Numbered from the stretch's first letter, positions 1 to 8,104 are shown. The stretch is DNA of 16,504 bases from an uncultured beta proteobacterium (GCA_903868285.1 CAIPUP010000153.1:1-16504); one strand, 5' to 3'. The notes: generated from the sequence alone by a model not told the origin. Numbers and translations are program-made.

Positions 1-3
1 CCG

Positions 4-1377
4 CTACACCCGCTTGGCCAGCGCCTCGGCCTTGCCGGTGTAGCTGGCTGGGGTAAGCGCCAGCAGACGGGCACGGGCCTCGGCCGGAATCTCCAGGGTC
101 TGCACAAAAGCCTGCAGCGCAGCGCGGTCGATGCCCTTGCCGCGCGTCAGGTCCTTGAGCTTTTCATAGGCGTTGGGCACGCCATAGCGACGCATCACGG
201 TCTGTATTGGTTCGGCCAGCACTTCCCAGTTGGCATCCAGATCCTGCGCCAGACGCTCGGCGTTGACCTCGAGCTTGTCCAGGCCGCGCAGACAGGACTT
301 CCACGCCAGCAACGCATGACCGATGGCCGGGCCTAAATTACGCAGGGCGGTGGAGTCCGACAGATCGCGCTGCCAGCGCGACACCGGCAGCTTGTCGGCC
401 AGATGCCGCAGCAGCGCATTGGACACGCCGACATTGCCCTCGGAATTTTCGAAGTCAATCGGATTGACCTTGTGCGGCATGGTCGAGGATCCAATCTCGC
501 CGGCCTTGAGTCGCTGCCGGAAAAAACCCAGCGAGACATAGCCCCAGACGTCACGATCCAGATCCAGCACCATGGTGTTGGCGCGGGCCAGGGCATCGAG
601 CATCTCGGCCAGCGAATCATGCGGTTCGATCTGAATGGTGTAGGGGTTGAACTGCAGCCCGAGTGCCTCGACAAAGCGCTGGGCGAACGCCTCCCAGTCG
701 AGTGCCGGATAAGCCACCAGATGGGCGTTGTAGTTGCCCACAGCGCCGTTGATCTTGCCCAGCAGTTCCACCCGCGCCAGGGCTGCACGGGCGCGTTGCA
801 GGCGATAGGCGACATTGGCCATCTCCTTGCCCAGCGTGGTCGGCGTAGCGGCCTGACCGTGGGTGCGCGAGAGCATGGGAATGGCGGCCTGGGCATGCGC
901 CATGTCGCGCAGCTTTTGCACCAGCGCATCCAGCGTCGGCAGCAACACCGTTTTGCGGCAATCGGCCAGCGCCAGCGACCAGGACAGGTTGTTGATGTCC
1001 TCGGAGGTACAGGCAAAGTGGATGAACTCACCCGCGGTGCGCATCTCCTCGACATCAGCAGTGCGCTCGCGCAGCCAGTATTCGATCGCCTTCACATCAT
1101 GATTGGTCTGCGCCTCGATGGCCTTGACGCGCGCGCCATCGGCCTCGGAGAACTGTTGCACCAGATTGCGCAACAGCGTGATAGTGGCCGGGGAGAACGG
1201 CGGCAGCTCGACAATCGCCGGCTCGGCCGCCAGGGCGATCAGCCACTCCACCTCGACCTGCACCCGATAGCGCATCAACCCGGACTCGCTGAAATAGGCT
1301 CGCAGGGCATCCACCTGCGACGCATAGCGTCCGTCAAGCGGGGTGATGGCAGTCAGGCTGGAGAGCGTCGAGGACAT
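4..1377 (-). CDS. purB: Adenylosuccinate lyase
   Basis: Cytosolic enzyme of purine synthesis; it releases fumarate from SAICAR and from adenylosuccinate, so it serves both IMP synthesis and the last step to AMP. The product is 457 aa, close to the usual ~456 aa of the E. coli-type enzyme. Visible motifs are the N-terminal LTAITPLDGRY block, TSEDINN (124-130), RTHGQ with the general-acid His173 (171-175), and the lyase signature GSSTMPHKVNP (296-306), whose serine loop carries the catalytic base. I chose the ATG at 1377; a TTG three codons upstream is in frame but adds nothing conserved, and neither has a clear Shine-Dalgarno. It lies 163 bases downstream of mnmA on the same strand, with a possible promoter in the gap. 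The gene is complete, with its TAG only 4 bases from the window edge. The assignment is very secure. Confidence 0.97.
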   Translation of the reverse strand: MSSTLSSLTAITPLDGRYASQVDALRAYFSESGLMRYRVQVEVEWLIALAAEPAIVELPPFSPATITLLRNLVQQFSEADGARVKAIEAQTNHDVKAIEYWLRERTADVEEMRTAGEFIHFACTSEDINNLSWSLALADCRKTVLLPTLDALVQKLRDMAHAQAAIPMLSRTHGQAATPTTLGKEMANVAYRLQRARAALARVELLGKINGAVGNYNAHLVAYPALDWEAFAQRFVEALGLQFNPYTIQIEPHDSLAEMLDALARANTMVLDLDRDVWGYVSLGFFRQRLKAGEIGSSTMPHKVNPIDFENSEGNVGVSNALLRHLADKLPVSRWQRDLSDSTALRNLGPAIGHALLAWKSCLRGLDKLEVNAERLAQDLDANWEVLAEPIQTVMRRYGVPNAYEKLKDLTRGKGIDRAALQAFVQTLEIPAEARARLLALTPASYTGKAEALAKRV

Positions 1378-1440
1378 GAGGAACAAGGCCGTTTATGTAG
1401 GGAAACCAGAAGAGAAACCAGAGAGAAAAAAGCGCAGATC

Positions 1441-1446
1441 ACTTTA
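1441..1446 (-). promoter_or_regulatory. Possible -10 box for purB
   Basis: Read on the minus strand this is TAAAGT, about 64 bases upstream of the purB ATG, in a context (GCTAAAGTGATCTGCGC) resembling the TAGAAT boxes elsewhere in the window. I see no good -35 hexamer at 17 bases. It suggests that purB has its own promoter despite following mnmA, but this is weak pattern evidence. Confidence 0.25.
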
Positions 1447-1473
1447 GCATGCAGCCTGAATTGACCCACCGTT

Positions 1474-1525
1474 GTTGCCCCACGGGGCTGCCCCACGGAG
1501 CTGCCCCACGGAGCTGCCCCACGCT
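1474..1525. repeat. 13-bp tandem repeat, four copies
   Basis: Four head-to-tail copies of a 13-base unit, consensus GCTGCCCCACGGA, lie at 1474-1486, 1487-1499, 1500-1512 and 1513-1525. The middle two are identical; the first differs at two positions and the last at two. The array begins 15 bases past the mnmA stop. Where the first and second copies meet, GCCCCACGGGGC (1477-1488) is a perfect 12-base palindrome, so transcripts in either direction could fold there. No T-run follows, so I do not call it a terminator. Confidence 0.9.
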
Positions 1526-1540
1526 GTCACTGCTGCGCCG

Positions 1541-2686
1541 CTACTGAATGATGCCGCCGCCCAGACAGACCTCGCCCTGATACAGCACCACGCTCTGTCC
1601 GGGCGTCACCGCCCATTGCGGTGTATCGAACTGCAGCTGCAATGACTGCGCATCACAGTGGACGATTTGACAGCCGGCATCAGCCTGGCGATAGCGGGTC
1701 TTGGCGCCATAAGGCGGTAGCCTGGGGGACGACAATCCGCCGGACGACAATCCGTCGCACGACAAACCCGGCGCCTGTCCGGCCACCCAGGACAGATCAG
1801 CGGCGTGCAAACTGCTGCGCGAGAGCAAGGGATGGTCATGCCCCTGCACCACCAGTAATTCATTGCGCGCCATGTCCTTGCCGGCCACGAACCAGGGCTG
1901 ACCGGCGCTGCTCTGGGTCTCTTGTTCAGCCGCCAGCGCACGCGTGCCGCCAATGCCGATGCCCTTGCGCTGGCCGATGGTGTAGAAGGCCAGCCCGACA
2001 TGCTCGCCCAGCACCCGCCCTTCGGGCGTGCGTATCAGTCCCGGCGTGTGTGGCAGATAGCGATTGAGAAACTCCCGAAACGGTCGCTCGCCGATAAAGC
2101 AAATACCGGTGGAATCCTTCTTGGCGAAATTCGGCAGACCGGCCTGCTCGGCCAGCTGTCGCACCGCGGTCTTTTGCAAGTCCGCCAGCGGAAACAGCAC
2201 GCGCGACAACTGCGCCTGGTTCAATCGATGCAGAAAATAGCTCTGGTCCTTGCTGCGGTCGGCGGCACGCAGCAGTTCGTAGCCGCCATCGCGCTGACGC
2301 ACACCGGCATAGTGGCCGGTGGCGATGCGTGTTGCACCGAGCTGCATGGCGTGATCGAGAAAGGCGCGGAACTTGATTTCGGCATTGCACAGCACATCCG
2401 GATTGGGCGTGCGACCGGCCGAGTACTCACGCAGAAATTCTGCGAACACCCGCTCTTTGTATTCGGCGGCAAAGTTCACCGCTTCCAGTTCAACGCCGAT
2501 GACATCGGCTACCGCAGCGCAATCGATCAGATCCTGACGGGTGGAACAGTATTCATCATCGTCATCGTCTTCCCAGTTCTTCATAAAGAGACCGATGACT
2601 TCAAAGCCGGCACGCTTGAGCAACAGCGCCGCCACGGCGGAATCGACGCCACCGGACATGCCGACCACGATGCGCTCAGCGGCCAC
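1541..2686 (-). CDS. mnmA: tRNA-specific 2-thiouridylase MnmA
   Basis: MnmA activates the wobble uridine of Glu, Gln and Lys tRNAs with ATP and transfers sulfur from the Tus relay to make s2U34. The 381-aa product has the PP-loop SGGVDS (11-16), the conserved LFMKNW and TPNPDVLCN blocks, and the two catalytic cysteines, Cys100 (in VLCN) and Cys196 (in STGICFIGERPF). The start is a GTG at 2686, 8 bases after the upstream stop; the next in-frame ATG lies inside the PP-loop, so GTG is needed. Residues 308-322 hold a five-residue repeat (PGLSC, DGLSS, GGLSS) encoded by a 15-bp tandem repeat, apparently an insertion in the C-terminal beta-barrel. The catalytic core is intact, so I expect an active enzyme. 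The short spacing implies co-transcription with the preceding gene. Confidence 0.96.
   Translation of the reverse strand: MAAERIVVGMSGGVDSAVAALLLKRAGFEVIGLFMKNWEDDDDDEYCSTRQDLIDCAAVADVIGVELEAVNFAAEYKERVFAEFLREYSAGRTPNPDVLCNAEIKFRAFLDHAMQLGATRIATGHYAGVRQRDGGYELLRAADRSKDQSYFLHRLNQAQLSRVLFPLADLQKTAVRQLAEQAGLPNFAKKDSTGICFIGERPFREFLNRYLPHTPGLIRTPEGRVLGEHVGLAFYTIGQRKGIGIGGTRALAAEQETQSSAGQPWFVAGKDMARNELLVVQGHDHPLLSRSSLHAADLSWVAGQAPGLSCDGLSSGGLSSPRLPPYGAKTRYRQADAGCQIVHCDAQSLQLQFDTPQWAVTPGQSVVLYQGEVCLGGGIIQ
1727..1771. repeat. 15-bp tandem repeat inside mnmA, three copies
   Basis: Three successive 15-base units lie at 1727-1741, 1742-1756 and 1757-1771. The first two differ by one base (GGACGACAATCCGCC and GGACGACAATCCGTC); the third is diverged (GCACGACAAACCCGG). 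Because 15 is a multiple of three, the mnmA frame is kept and the array encodes PGLSC-DGLSS-GGLSS. The low-complexity Gly/Leu/Ser sequence and near-identity of two copies point to recent slippage or unequal exchange. Confidence 0.9.
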
Positions 2687-2694
2687 GCTGCAGC

Positions 2695-3384
2695 CTACTC
2701 GGCATAGCGCGAACGCTCGGCGGCATGGCGACTGGGCAGGCGCGGTGGCGCAGCACCGGCCATCCAGACCTCGACCGGATACACCATCGCCGGCACGCCC
2801 GGCTCGTAGAACCAGGAATCCACCGCATAGCTGTCGCGGCTGCCGCGCTCGATGATGCGAGCCGCCCAGTGATCCTGAATCAAGGCCAGGGTACGACGCA
2901 GGCGTGGCGCCAGCTGATGAAAACGCAGCCAGCCCTGGCGCTCCATCAGCGACAGGAACGCCGTGGTGTTGAGCGAATGATCGATGCAGTCCATGCGGCC
3001 ATCGTTGACCTCATCGTCATTCCAGTTCTCGCCCCGATCGCGCCAGATCGGCGTGCGGCGCGCGGCCGAGGCATAGAACAAGGCCACTGCCGCCGAGATG
3101 GCCTGACGCTCGGAGGCAGCATCACTGGCAATGGCAAACGGCGCGCGCAAGCTATCCAACTGCCGCTGACTGAAACGCAGCACCTCATGCCGGGCGCAGT
3201 CGTAGTTGAAACACACGCTCACCAGCTCAACCGCCGGCGCGCCGGACTCGACCGCCTGCAGCGACCCGGGCAGTAGTGCAGCCAGAGCCAGGCACAGTGC
3301 CAGCCGCCGTGGTAGCCGCGGCGCCAGCCGCAGACTTCGCGCAAAAATTACGCAAGTTATTGATTTAATTGATTTTTTTATCAT
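2695..3384 (-). CDS. Secreted protein of unknown function, possible papain/transglutaminase-like fold
   Basis: I do not recognise a named gene, but it resembles a conserved hypothetical family of Proteobacteria. The 229-aa product starts with a long basic N-terminus and a hydrophobic run (about 27-44, ending LQA), consistent with a signal peptide and periplasmic export. CFNYDC (58-63) could form a disulfide. Most striking is the order MDCIDHS (Cys133, predicted start of a helix), QDHWAARI (His172, strand-like) and YAVDSWF (Asp189), which matches the Cys...His...Asp spacing of transglutaminase/papain-like enzymes; that fold is inference. I chose the ATG at 3384; the open frame runs further, but into the aminotransferase gene. 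It sits 43 bases after that gene and 8 before mnmA, so it may be co-transcribed with both. Confidence 0.75.
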   Translation of the reverse strand: MIKKSIKSITCVIFARSLRLAPRLPRRLALCLALAALLPGSLQAVESGAPAVELVSVCFNYDCARHEVLRFSQRQLDSLRAPFAIASDAASERQAISAAVALFYASAARRTPIWRDRGENWNDDEVNDGRMDCIDHSLNTTAFLSLMERQGWLRFHQLAPRLRRTLALIQDHWAARIIERGSRDSYAVDSWFYEPGVPAMVYPVEVWMAGAAPPRLPSRHAAERSRYAE

Positions 3385-3427
3385 TGCCAAGACGGCCAGA
3401 GCGTAAGTCGGCACTAACTCGCAGCGC

Positions 3428-4648
3428 TCAATGCCGGGTGTTTTCACGCACGAAGGCCGCCATGCGGGCGATACCCGCCTCGATGGCCTCGTTCGAAGCG
3501 GCATAGGAAAAGCGGATGTGCTGACCTTCATCCGGCACACGGGCACCGAAGTGAATGTCCGCCAGCACTGCCACGCCGGCTTCGTTCAACAGGCGTTTGC
3601 GAAACACTTCCGAATCGGCCGCGCCGATCAGGCGACAGGCCTCGGTGACGTTCGGCCAGACGTAGAACGCACCGCCGGGCGAGCGGCAGCTCACCCCCGG
3701 CACCTGATTCAGCAGCCCGACGATGAGATCACGCCGCGCCAGAAACGAATCGCGCATGCGCTCGGCTTCCAGCTGCGGCCCGTTGAGCGCCTCCACCGCC
3801 GCCCACTGGCTGATGTGCGAGGCGCAGGAATCGGTATTGGTGACCCAGCGCGTGAACTCCGGCGCCAGGCGGGCATTGGCGACAAAGCCAATACGCCAGC
3901 CGGTCATGGCCCAGGTCTTGGATGCGCCATCCGAGATGATGGTGCGCTCGCGCATGCCCTCCAGCGCCGCAATCGAGGCAAAGCTGCCCTGGTAGCACAG
4001 CCGCGAATAAATCTCGTCGGCATACACCCACACCTGCGGATGGCGTCGCAGCACGGCTGCAATACCCTCCAGATCAGCAGCCGTCAGCAGGCTACCAGTG
4101 GGGTTCTGCGGCGAATTCAGGATCAGCAATCGCGTTTTCGGGGTGATCAGCCGCTCCAGGTCGGCCGGATCAAAAGCGAAGTCGCGAGCTTCACGCAGAT
4201 GCAGCGGCACCGGCACCGCGCCATGGGCACGGATCTGCGACTCATAGATCGGAAAGCCGGGGTTGGGGTAGATCACCTCGTCGCCCACGCCATAGTCGGT
4301 GGTGCAAAGAATGGCGTAGGCGATGAAGGGCTTGGCACCCGCCCCCACCACCACTTCCTCCGGCGAGATGCTCAGCCCGCGTATGCGCCCCATGTAATCG
4401 GCCGCCGCCTGACGCAATTCGGCAATGCCGGCTGAGGGCGTATAGCCATGCCGTCCCTCGCGAACGGCGCGGATGGCGGCGTCCTGGATATTTACTGGCG
4501 TGGGGAAGTCCGGCTGTCCGATGCAAAACGACAGGATGTCGCGCCCCTGGCGTATCAGCTCGGTGACTTCGGCCAGCACCACGAAGGCATTCTCGGTGCC
4601 GAGTTCAGCGCTGCGATGGCTGAGTTTGAGAGGGGAATCGACCGACAT
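3428..4648 (-). CDS. PLP-dependent class I/II aminotransferase (AspB-like)
   Basis: Cytosolic fold-type I aminotransferase of 406 aa, a typical length. Motifs seen: FCIGQPDFPTP (41-51), YTPSAGIAELR (69-79), PYP-side residues PNPGFPIYES (128-137), NSPQNPTG with Asn182, DEIY (Asp211 pairing the pyridine nitrogen, Tyr214), the PLP lysine Lys244 in SDGASKTWAMTGWRIGF, and Arg379 in HIRFSY, the usual carboxylate-binding arginine. Aspartate, alanine and aromatic aminotransferases of this subgroup cannot be told apart from sequence alone, so I give no symbol. The start is well supported: AGGAG lies about 8 bases before the ATG. It is the first gene of a possible three-gene unit with the secreted protein and mnmA, and diverges from corA. 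Confidence 0.93.
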   Translation of the reverse strand: MSVDSPLKLSHRSAELGTENAFVVLAEVTELIRQGRDILSFCIGQPDFPTPVNIQDAAIRAVREGRHGYTPSAGIAELRQAAADYMGRIRGLSISPEEVVVGAGAKPFIAYAILCTTDYGVGDEVIYPNPGFPIYESQIRAHGAVPVPLHLREARDFAFDPADLERLITPKTRLLILNSPQNPTGSLLTAADLEGIAAVLRRHPQVWVYADEIYSRLCYQGSFASIAALEGMRERTIISDGASKTWAMTGWRIGFVANARLAPEFTRWVTNTDSCASHISQWAAVEALNGPQLEAERMRDSFLARRDLIVGLLNQVPGVSCRSPGGAFYVWPNVTEACRLIGAADSEVFRKRLLNEAGVAVLADIHFGARVPDEGQHIRFSYAASNEAIEAGIARMAAFVRENTRH

Positions 4649-4708
4649 TGCACACTCCTGGGACCGGGTGACGTAAATGCTGTATCGCCGCTGTATGGCG
4701 AGGGCGCG

Positions 4709-4737
4709 ATTCTACCGTCCGGGCACTTCGAAACCGT
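4709..4737 (-). promoter_or_regulatory. Candidate promoter for the aminotransferase unit
   Basis: On the minus strand ACGGTT (4737-4732), a 17-base spacer and TAGAAT (4714-4709) lie 60 bases upstream of the ATG. TAGAAT is one base off TATAAT; the -35 is a poor match to TTGACA. The box is part of a 14-mer, TAGAATCGCGCCCT (4714-4701), that recurs exactly upstream of the ABC exporter gene. ACGGTT is also found 18 bases before the TAGAAT upstream of the IclR gene. Confidence 0.45.
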
Positions 4738-4804
4738 CCAGACACCGATCTGCGGCGAACTTGGCGGCAAACTTCGCGCCGGATGCTGCTTGTATCATCG
4801 CGCC

Positions 4805-5770
4805 ATGCTTGCCAATTGCGCCGCCTATCAGGACGGCAAAAAACTCGCCGATATCCAGCCGGATGAAATCGCCCACTATGTGGAGCGACCGGAGTGCTTT
4901 GTCTGGGTGGCCCTGGTCAATCCAGGGCCAGGTGAACTGGCCGCCATGCAGCATGAGTTCGGGCTGCATGAACTGGCGGTGGAAGATGCCCGCCATGGTC
5001 ATCAGCGCCCGAAGATCGAGGAGTACGGCGACTCGATATTCACCGTGGCGCATACCGTTGAGAGCGGTGAGGATGCACTGCATATCGGCGAGGTGGATAT
5101 TTTCGTCGGTCCCAACTATGTGCTGACAGTGCGCAATCGCACCCGATTAGGCTTTAGCGCAGTGCGGGCGCGCTGCGAGCGTGAACCGGAGCTGCTGCAG
5201 CAAGGCGCCGGCTTCGTGCTGTACGCCATCATCGATGCCATCGTCGATCGCTACTTTCCGGTCATCGACGAACTGGAGCTGGAACTGGAGCGTATCGAAG
5301 CACGCATGTTTGGCAATGCCTCGGGACGCGAGAATATCGAAGCCCTGTACGCCTTGAAGCAGCAGTTGATGACGCTCAAGCATGCGGTGGCACCGCTGCT
5401 GGAGGCAGTGAGCAAATTGCATGGCGGGCGCGTGCCGAAGATCTGCATCGCTACCCAGGAGTATTACCGCGATGTCTACGACCATCTGGTTCGCATCAAC
5501 CAGTCCATCGACAGTCTGCGCGACATGGTGGTCACAGCCATGTCGGTCAATCTGGCGCTGATCACCACCAGCGAGAACGAAACCACCAAGCGCCTGGCTG
5601 CCTATGCCGCATTGGTGGCGGTACCCACCATGATCGCCGGCATCTATGGCATGAATTTTCGGCACATGCCGGAGCTGGAGTGGTTGTGGGGCTATCCCAT
5701 GGCCATTGGTCTCATGCTGGGCATCGATGCCTGGCTGTTCTGGCGCTTTCGCAGGGCGCACTGGCTGTAG
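4805..5770 (+). CDS. corA: CorA-type magnesium/cobalt transporter
   Basis: Inner-membrane pentameric channel for Mg2+ and related divalent ions. The 321-aa product has the large acidic/helical cytosolic N-terminal domain (VEDARHGHQRPKIEEYGDS, about 58-76), a long stalk helix region rich in Glu/Leu, and two C-terminal membrane segments (about 262-281 and 294-314) with the defining YGMN at 281-284 followed by an acidic/aromatic loop (HMPELEW). I start at the ATG at 4805, since MLANCAAYQDGKKLADI matches the usual N-terminus of betaproteobacterial CorA; the frame stays open upstream into the aminotransferase gene but that part is a shadow. No strong Shine-Dalgarno is visible. The gene is monocistronic here: it diverges from the aminotransferase and its stop is 32 bases from the convergent lutB stop. 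Confidence 0.95.
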   Translation: MLANCAAYQDGKKLADIQPDEIAHYVERPECFVWVALVNPGPGELAAMQHEFGLHELAVEDARHGHQRPKIEEYGDSIFTVAHTVESGEDALHIGEVDIFVGPNYVLTVRNRTRLGFSAVRARCEREPELLQQGAGFVLYAIIDAIVDRYFPVIDELELELERIEARMFGNASGRENIEALYALKQQLMTLKHAVAPLLEAVSKLHGGRVPKICIATQEYYRDVYDHLVRINQSIDSLRDMVVTAMSVNLALITTSENETTKRLAAYAALVAVPTMIAGIYGMNFRHMPELEWLWGYPMAIGLMLGIDAWLFWRFRRAHWL

Positions 5771-5802
5771 CCTCGTTTGCCAGAAACGGCGCGCGCACTG
5801 CG

Positions 5803-7260
5803 CTACTGGCTCGTCCTGCTCTGCCCATGTTGCAGTTGCTGATACCGGCTGAGAAAACGCTGCGCCGAACGCGGTGCCGGCATGCTGCGCGCCAGGTGGT
5901 TCGGCCCGCCACCGCGCCATCCCGGAACGAAGGGCAGATGACCAATCATCTGATGCCGATCACGCAGCGTGCGCAACGCGTGCATGGCAAGGCCGGTGAT
6001 CACGGCATATAGCCTCGGACGCAGCGCCAGCCAGGCCCAGGCACGCAACGCCAGACGCTCGCGCCAGGGCCGCAGCCCGGCTTCGGTCTGTTGTTGCCGC
6101 AGGCGACGCAACAAATCCGGCAGCGGAATCTGCACCGGACAGGCCACCGAACAGGCGCCACACAGCGTGGCGGCATGCGGCAGATCGAGCGCCTGCTCCA
6201 GGCCCTGAAATGCCGGCGTGAGCACCGACCCCATGGGTCCGGGGTAGACCCAGCCGTAGGCATGTCCGCCCACGGTCTGGTACACCGGGCAATGATTCAT
6301 GCAGGCACCACAGCGTATGCATTGCAGCATCGGCTGCATATCGCCACCCAGCAGCCCGGTACGACCGTTATCCACCAGGATGAAATACATATGCTGCGGA
6401 CCATCCTGGTCCTGCGCGCCGCGCCGGCCTGTGAGCAGGCTGACATAGTTGGAAATCGCCTGACCGGTGGCCGAACGTGGCAGCAAGCGCAATAGCGTCG
6501 ACAGGTCTTCCAGCGTCGGCACCACCTTCTCGATACCGGTAATAGCGACATGCACCGGTGGCAGTGTCGTCACCATGCGGCCATTGCCCTCATTGGTGAC
6601 GATCGCCACCGAGCCGGTTTCCGCCACCAGGAAATTCCCGCCCGACACACCCATGTCGGCCGACAGGAAATGACCGCGCAGCTGTTCGCGTGCTTCGCGC
6701 GTCATGTCCTCGATCACGGTCTTGCGCGGTGTGCCGTGCACACGCTCGAACAGATCGGCCACTTCATCCTTGTTCAGATGCAAGGCCGGGGCAATGATGT
6801 GCGAGGGCGGTTCGTTATCCTTGATCTGCAGGATGTATTCACCCAGATCGGTTTCCACTGGCGTGACACCCGCCTCACTCAGCACCTGATTGAGCGAGGC
6901 CTCCTCTGACACCATGGACTTGGACTTGACCAGTTTTTTGACGCCATGCTGCTGACAGATTTGCAGCAACAGTTGCGCCGCCTCGGCACCGTCTTCGGCA
7001 AACAGTACCGTGGCTCCCCGGCGTGTGGCCTCGGCCTCGAAGCGCTCGATCCAGACATCCAGCTGTTGCAGGGTGCGCTGACGTATTGCCGCACCGGCGC
7101 TGCGCACCGCCTCCCAGTCACCGATGGTGTTGAAGTCGGCCACCGCCGCAGCGCGCGCGCCAACGAACTTGCCCTTGAAGGTCTTGAGGTTCTGCTGCAG
7201 CACCTGATCGGCCAGCTTGGCCCCGGCACGTGCCTTGAAGTGCATGGACTGGATCTGCAT
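5803..7260 (-). CDS. lutB: LutB-type iron-sulfur L-lactate oxidation subunit
   Basis: Member of the LutB/YkgF family, which with LutA and LutC forms a cytosolic NAD-independent L-lactate dehydrogenase in Bacillus and many Proteobacteria. The 485-aa product has the N-terminal LUD domain (VSEEASLNQVL near 117-127, SGGNFLVAETGS at 206-217) followed by a ferredoxin-like 4Fe-4S region: C314-x2-C317-x2-C320-x3-C324 (CIRCGACMNHC) and C367-x2-C370-x3-C374 (CGACSVACP). All cluster ligands look intact. The ATG at 7260 overlaps the lutA stop by one base (TGATG) and has GGAGG four bases upstream, favouring it over the TTG one codon earlier. Translational coupling with lutA is likely. The extreme C-terminus (from about 390) is Arg/Gln-rich and less conserved. 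Family assignment is firm; lactate as substrate is inferred. Confidence 0.92.
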   Translation of the reverse strand: MQIQSMHFKARAGAKLADQVLQQNLKTFKGKFVGARAAAVADFNTIGDWEAVRSAGAAIRQRTLQQLDVWIERFEAEATRRGATVLFAEDGAEAAQLLLQICQQHGVKKLVKSKSMVSEEASLNQVLSEAGVTPVETDLGEYILQIKDNEPPSHIIAPALHLNKDEVADLFERVHGTPRKTVIEDMTREAREQLRGHFLSADMGVSGGNFLVAETGSVAIVTNEGNGRMVTTLPPVHVAITGIEKVVPTLEDLSTLLRLLPRSATGQAISNYVSLLTGRRGAQDQDGPQHMYFILVDNGRTGLLGGDMQPMLQCIRCGACMNHCPVYQTVGGHAYGWVYPGPMGSVLTPAFQGLEQALDLPHAATLCGACSVACPVQIPLPDLLRRLRQQQTEAGLRPWRERLALRAWAWLALRPRLYAVITGLAMHALRTLRDRHQMIGHLPFVPGWRGGGPNHLARSMPAPRSAQRFLSRYQQLQHGQSRTSQ

Positions 7261-8033
7261 CAAGCCTCCGGCTCGGACATTGACTCAGTCACCACGCCCT
7301 GCTTACCAGCCAGCACCTCGGCCCAATGCAGCACCGCAGTGTTGGTATCACCACACGCACGCAGCCGGCCTTCGATATTGAGCATGCAACCCAGGTCACC
7401 CAGCACCACCGCCGAGGCACCCTGCTGCTGCACCATCTGCTGAACATGTTCACATTTGCTGTCGGCCATCTTGGCGCTGATATCACCGAACTTGACCGAG
7501 AACGCACCACCGAATCCGCAGCAGGTTTCGCAATCCGCCATCTCGGCCAGACGCAGACCCGGCAGCAATCCCAGCAACTGACGCGGCTGCGCCTTGATGC
7601 CCAACTCGCGCAATCCGGAACAGGCATCGTGGTAAGTGACGCAGCCCCGATACTGCCCCGGCACGGTGGCAACTTTCAACACGCTGACCAGAAAGTCGCT
7701 CAGTTCATAGGTGCGCGCAGACAACGCCGCAGCACGCGATTGCCACAACGGTGAATCGTCGAGCAGCTCGGCATAGTGCGTCTTGATCATGCCGGCACAG
7801 GAACCCGATGGCAGCACCACATAGTCGCAATCCGCGAATTCGCCAATCAGCTTTTGTGCCAGGGCACCTGCAGCAGGCTTATCGCCGGCATTCCAGCCAG
7901 GCTGACCGCAACAGGTCTGCGTTTGCGGCACTACCACCTCGCAGCCGGCACGCTGCAATAGCTGCAGGGCAGCAAAGCCAATGGAGGGCCGCATCATGTC
8001 GGCCAGGCAGGTAACAAAGAGTCCGACGCGCAT
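7260..8033 (-). CDS. lutA: LutA-type CCG-domain oxidoreductase subunit
   Basis: Cytosolic partner of LutB, in the family that includes LutA/YkgE and the GlcF/HdrB-like CCG proteins. The 257-aa product has two cysteine-rich CCG blocks: TCCGQPGWNAG with Cys41-Cys42 and ETCCGFGGAFSVKF with Cys171-Cys172, plus SGSCAG (Cys79) and DLGCMLNI (Cys216), a full set for noncubane 4Fe-4S-type cofactors. It is the first gene of the lutAB pair, 140 bases from the divergent IclR-type regulator, which is the obvious candidate to control it. The ATG at 8033 gives the standard MRVGLFVTCLADMM start; Shine-Dalgarno is weak. lutC does not follow lutB in this window. Confidence 0.92.
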   Translation of the reverse strand: MRVGLFVTCLADMMRPSIGFAALQLLQRAGCEVVVPQTQTCCGQPGWNAGDKPAAGALAQKLIGEFADCDYVVLPSGSCAGMIKTHYAELLDDSPLWQSRAAALSARTYELSDFLVSVLKVATVPGQYRGCVTYHDACSGLRELGIKAQPRQLLGLLPGLRLAEMADCETCCGFGGAFSVKFGDISAKMADSKCEHVQQMVQQQGASAVVLGDLGCMLNIEGRLRACGDTNTAVLHWAEVLAGKQGVVTESMSEPEA

Positions 8034-8055
8034 GCTGGAATGAAAAGCGCCTGTG

Positions 8056-8075
8056 AAGTTAACTTAAGAAATATA
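8056..8075 (-). promoter_or_regulatory. Possible lutA promoter element and operator palindrome
   Basis: TATATT on the minus strand (8075-8070) is a fair -10 box 37 bases before the lutA ATG. Just downstream, AAGTTAACTT (8056-8065) is a perfect 10-base palindrome at a position where a bound repressor would block transcription start. It is a plausible IclR-type operator half or whole, but I see no second copy and no good -35. Confidence 0.35.
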
Positions 8076-8104
8076 GCACGCAGGCTGTAAACACCCTGTG
8101 CAGT

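Noticed and set aside
403..1464. 353-codon plus-strand frame antisense to purB
   Set aside because: The opposite strand encodes a complete, well-conserved PurB. The frame has biased shadow composition and no ribosome-binding site.
1474..1525. CRISPR-like array
   Set aside because: The units are 13 bases and directly adjacent, with no unique spacers and no cas genes.
3385..3546. N-terminal extension of the secreted hypothetical protein into the aminotransferase gene
   Set aside because: The extra residues overlap conserved aminotransferase coding sequence and would place the signal peptide internally; the ATG at 3384 is the sensible start.
4448..4804. N-terminal extension of CorA
   Set aside because: It would add 119 residues antisense to the aminotransferase start, and the ATG at 4805 matches the usual CorA N-terminus.
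5771..5802. Bidirectional terminator between corA and lutB
   Set aside because: The 32-base convergent gap shows no stem with flanking T or A runs.
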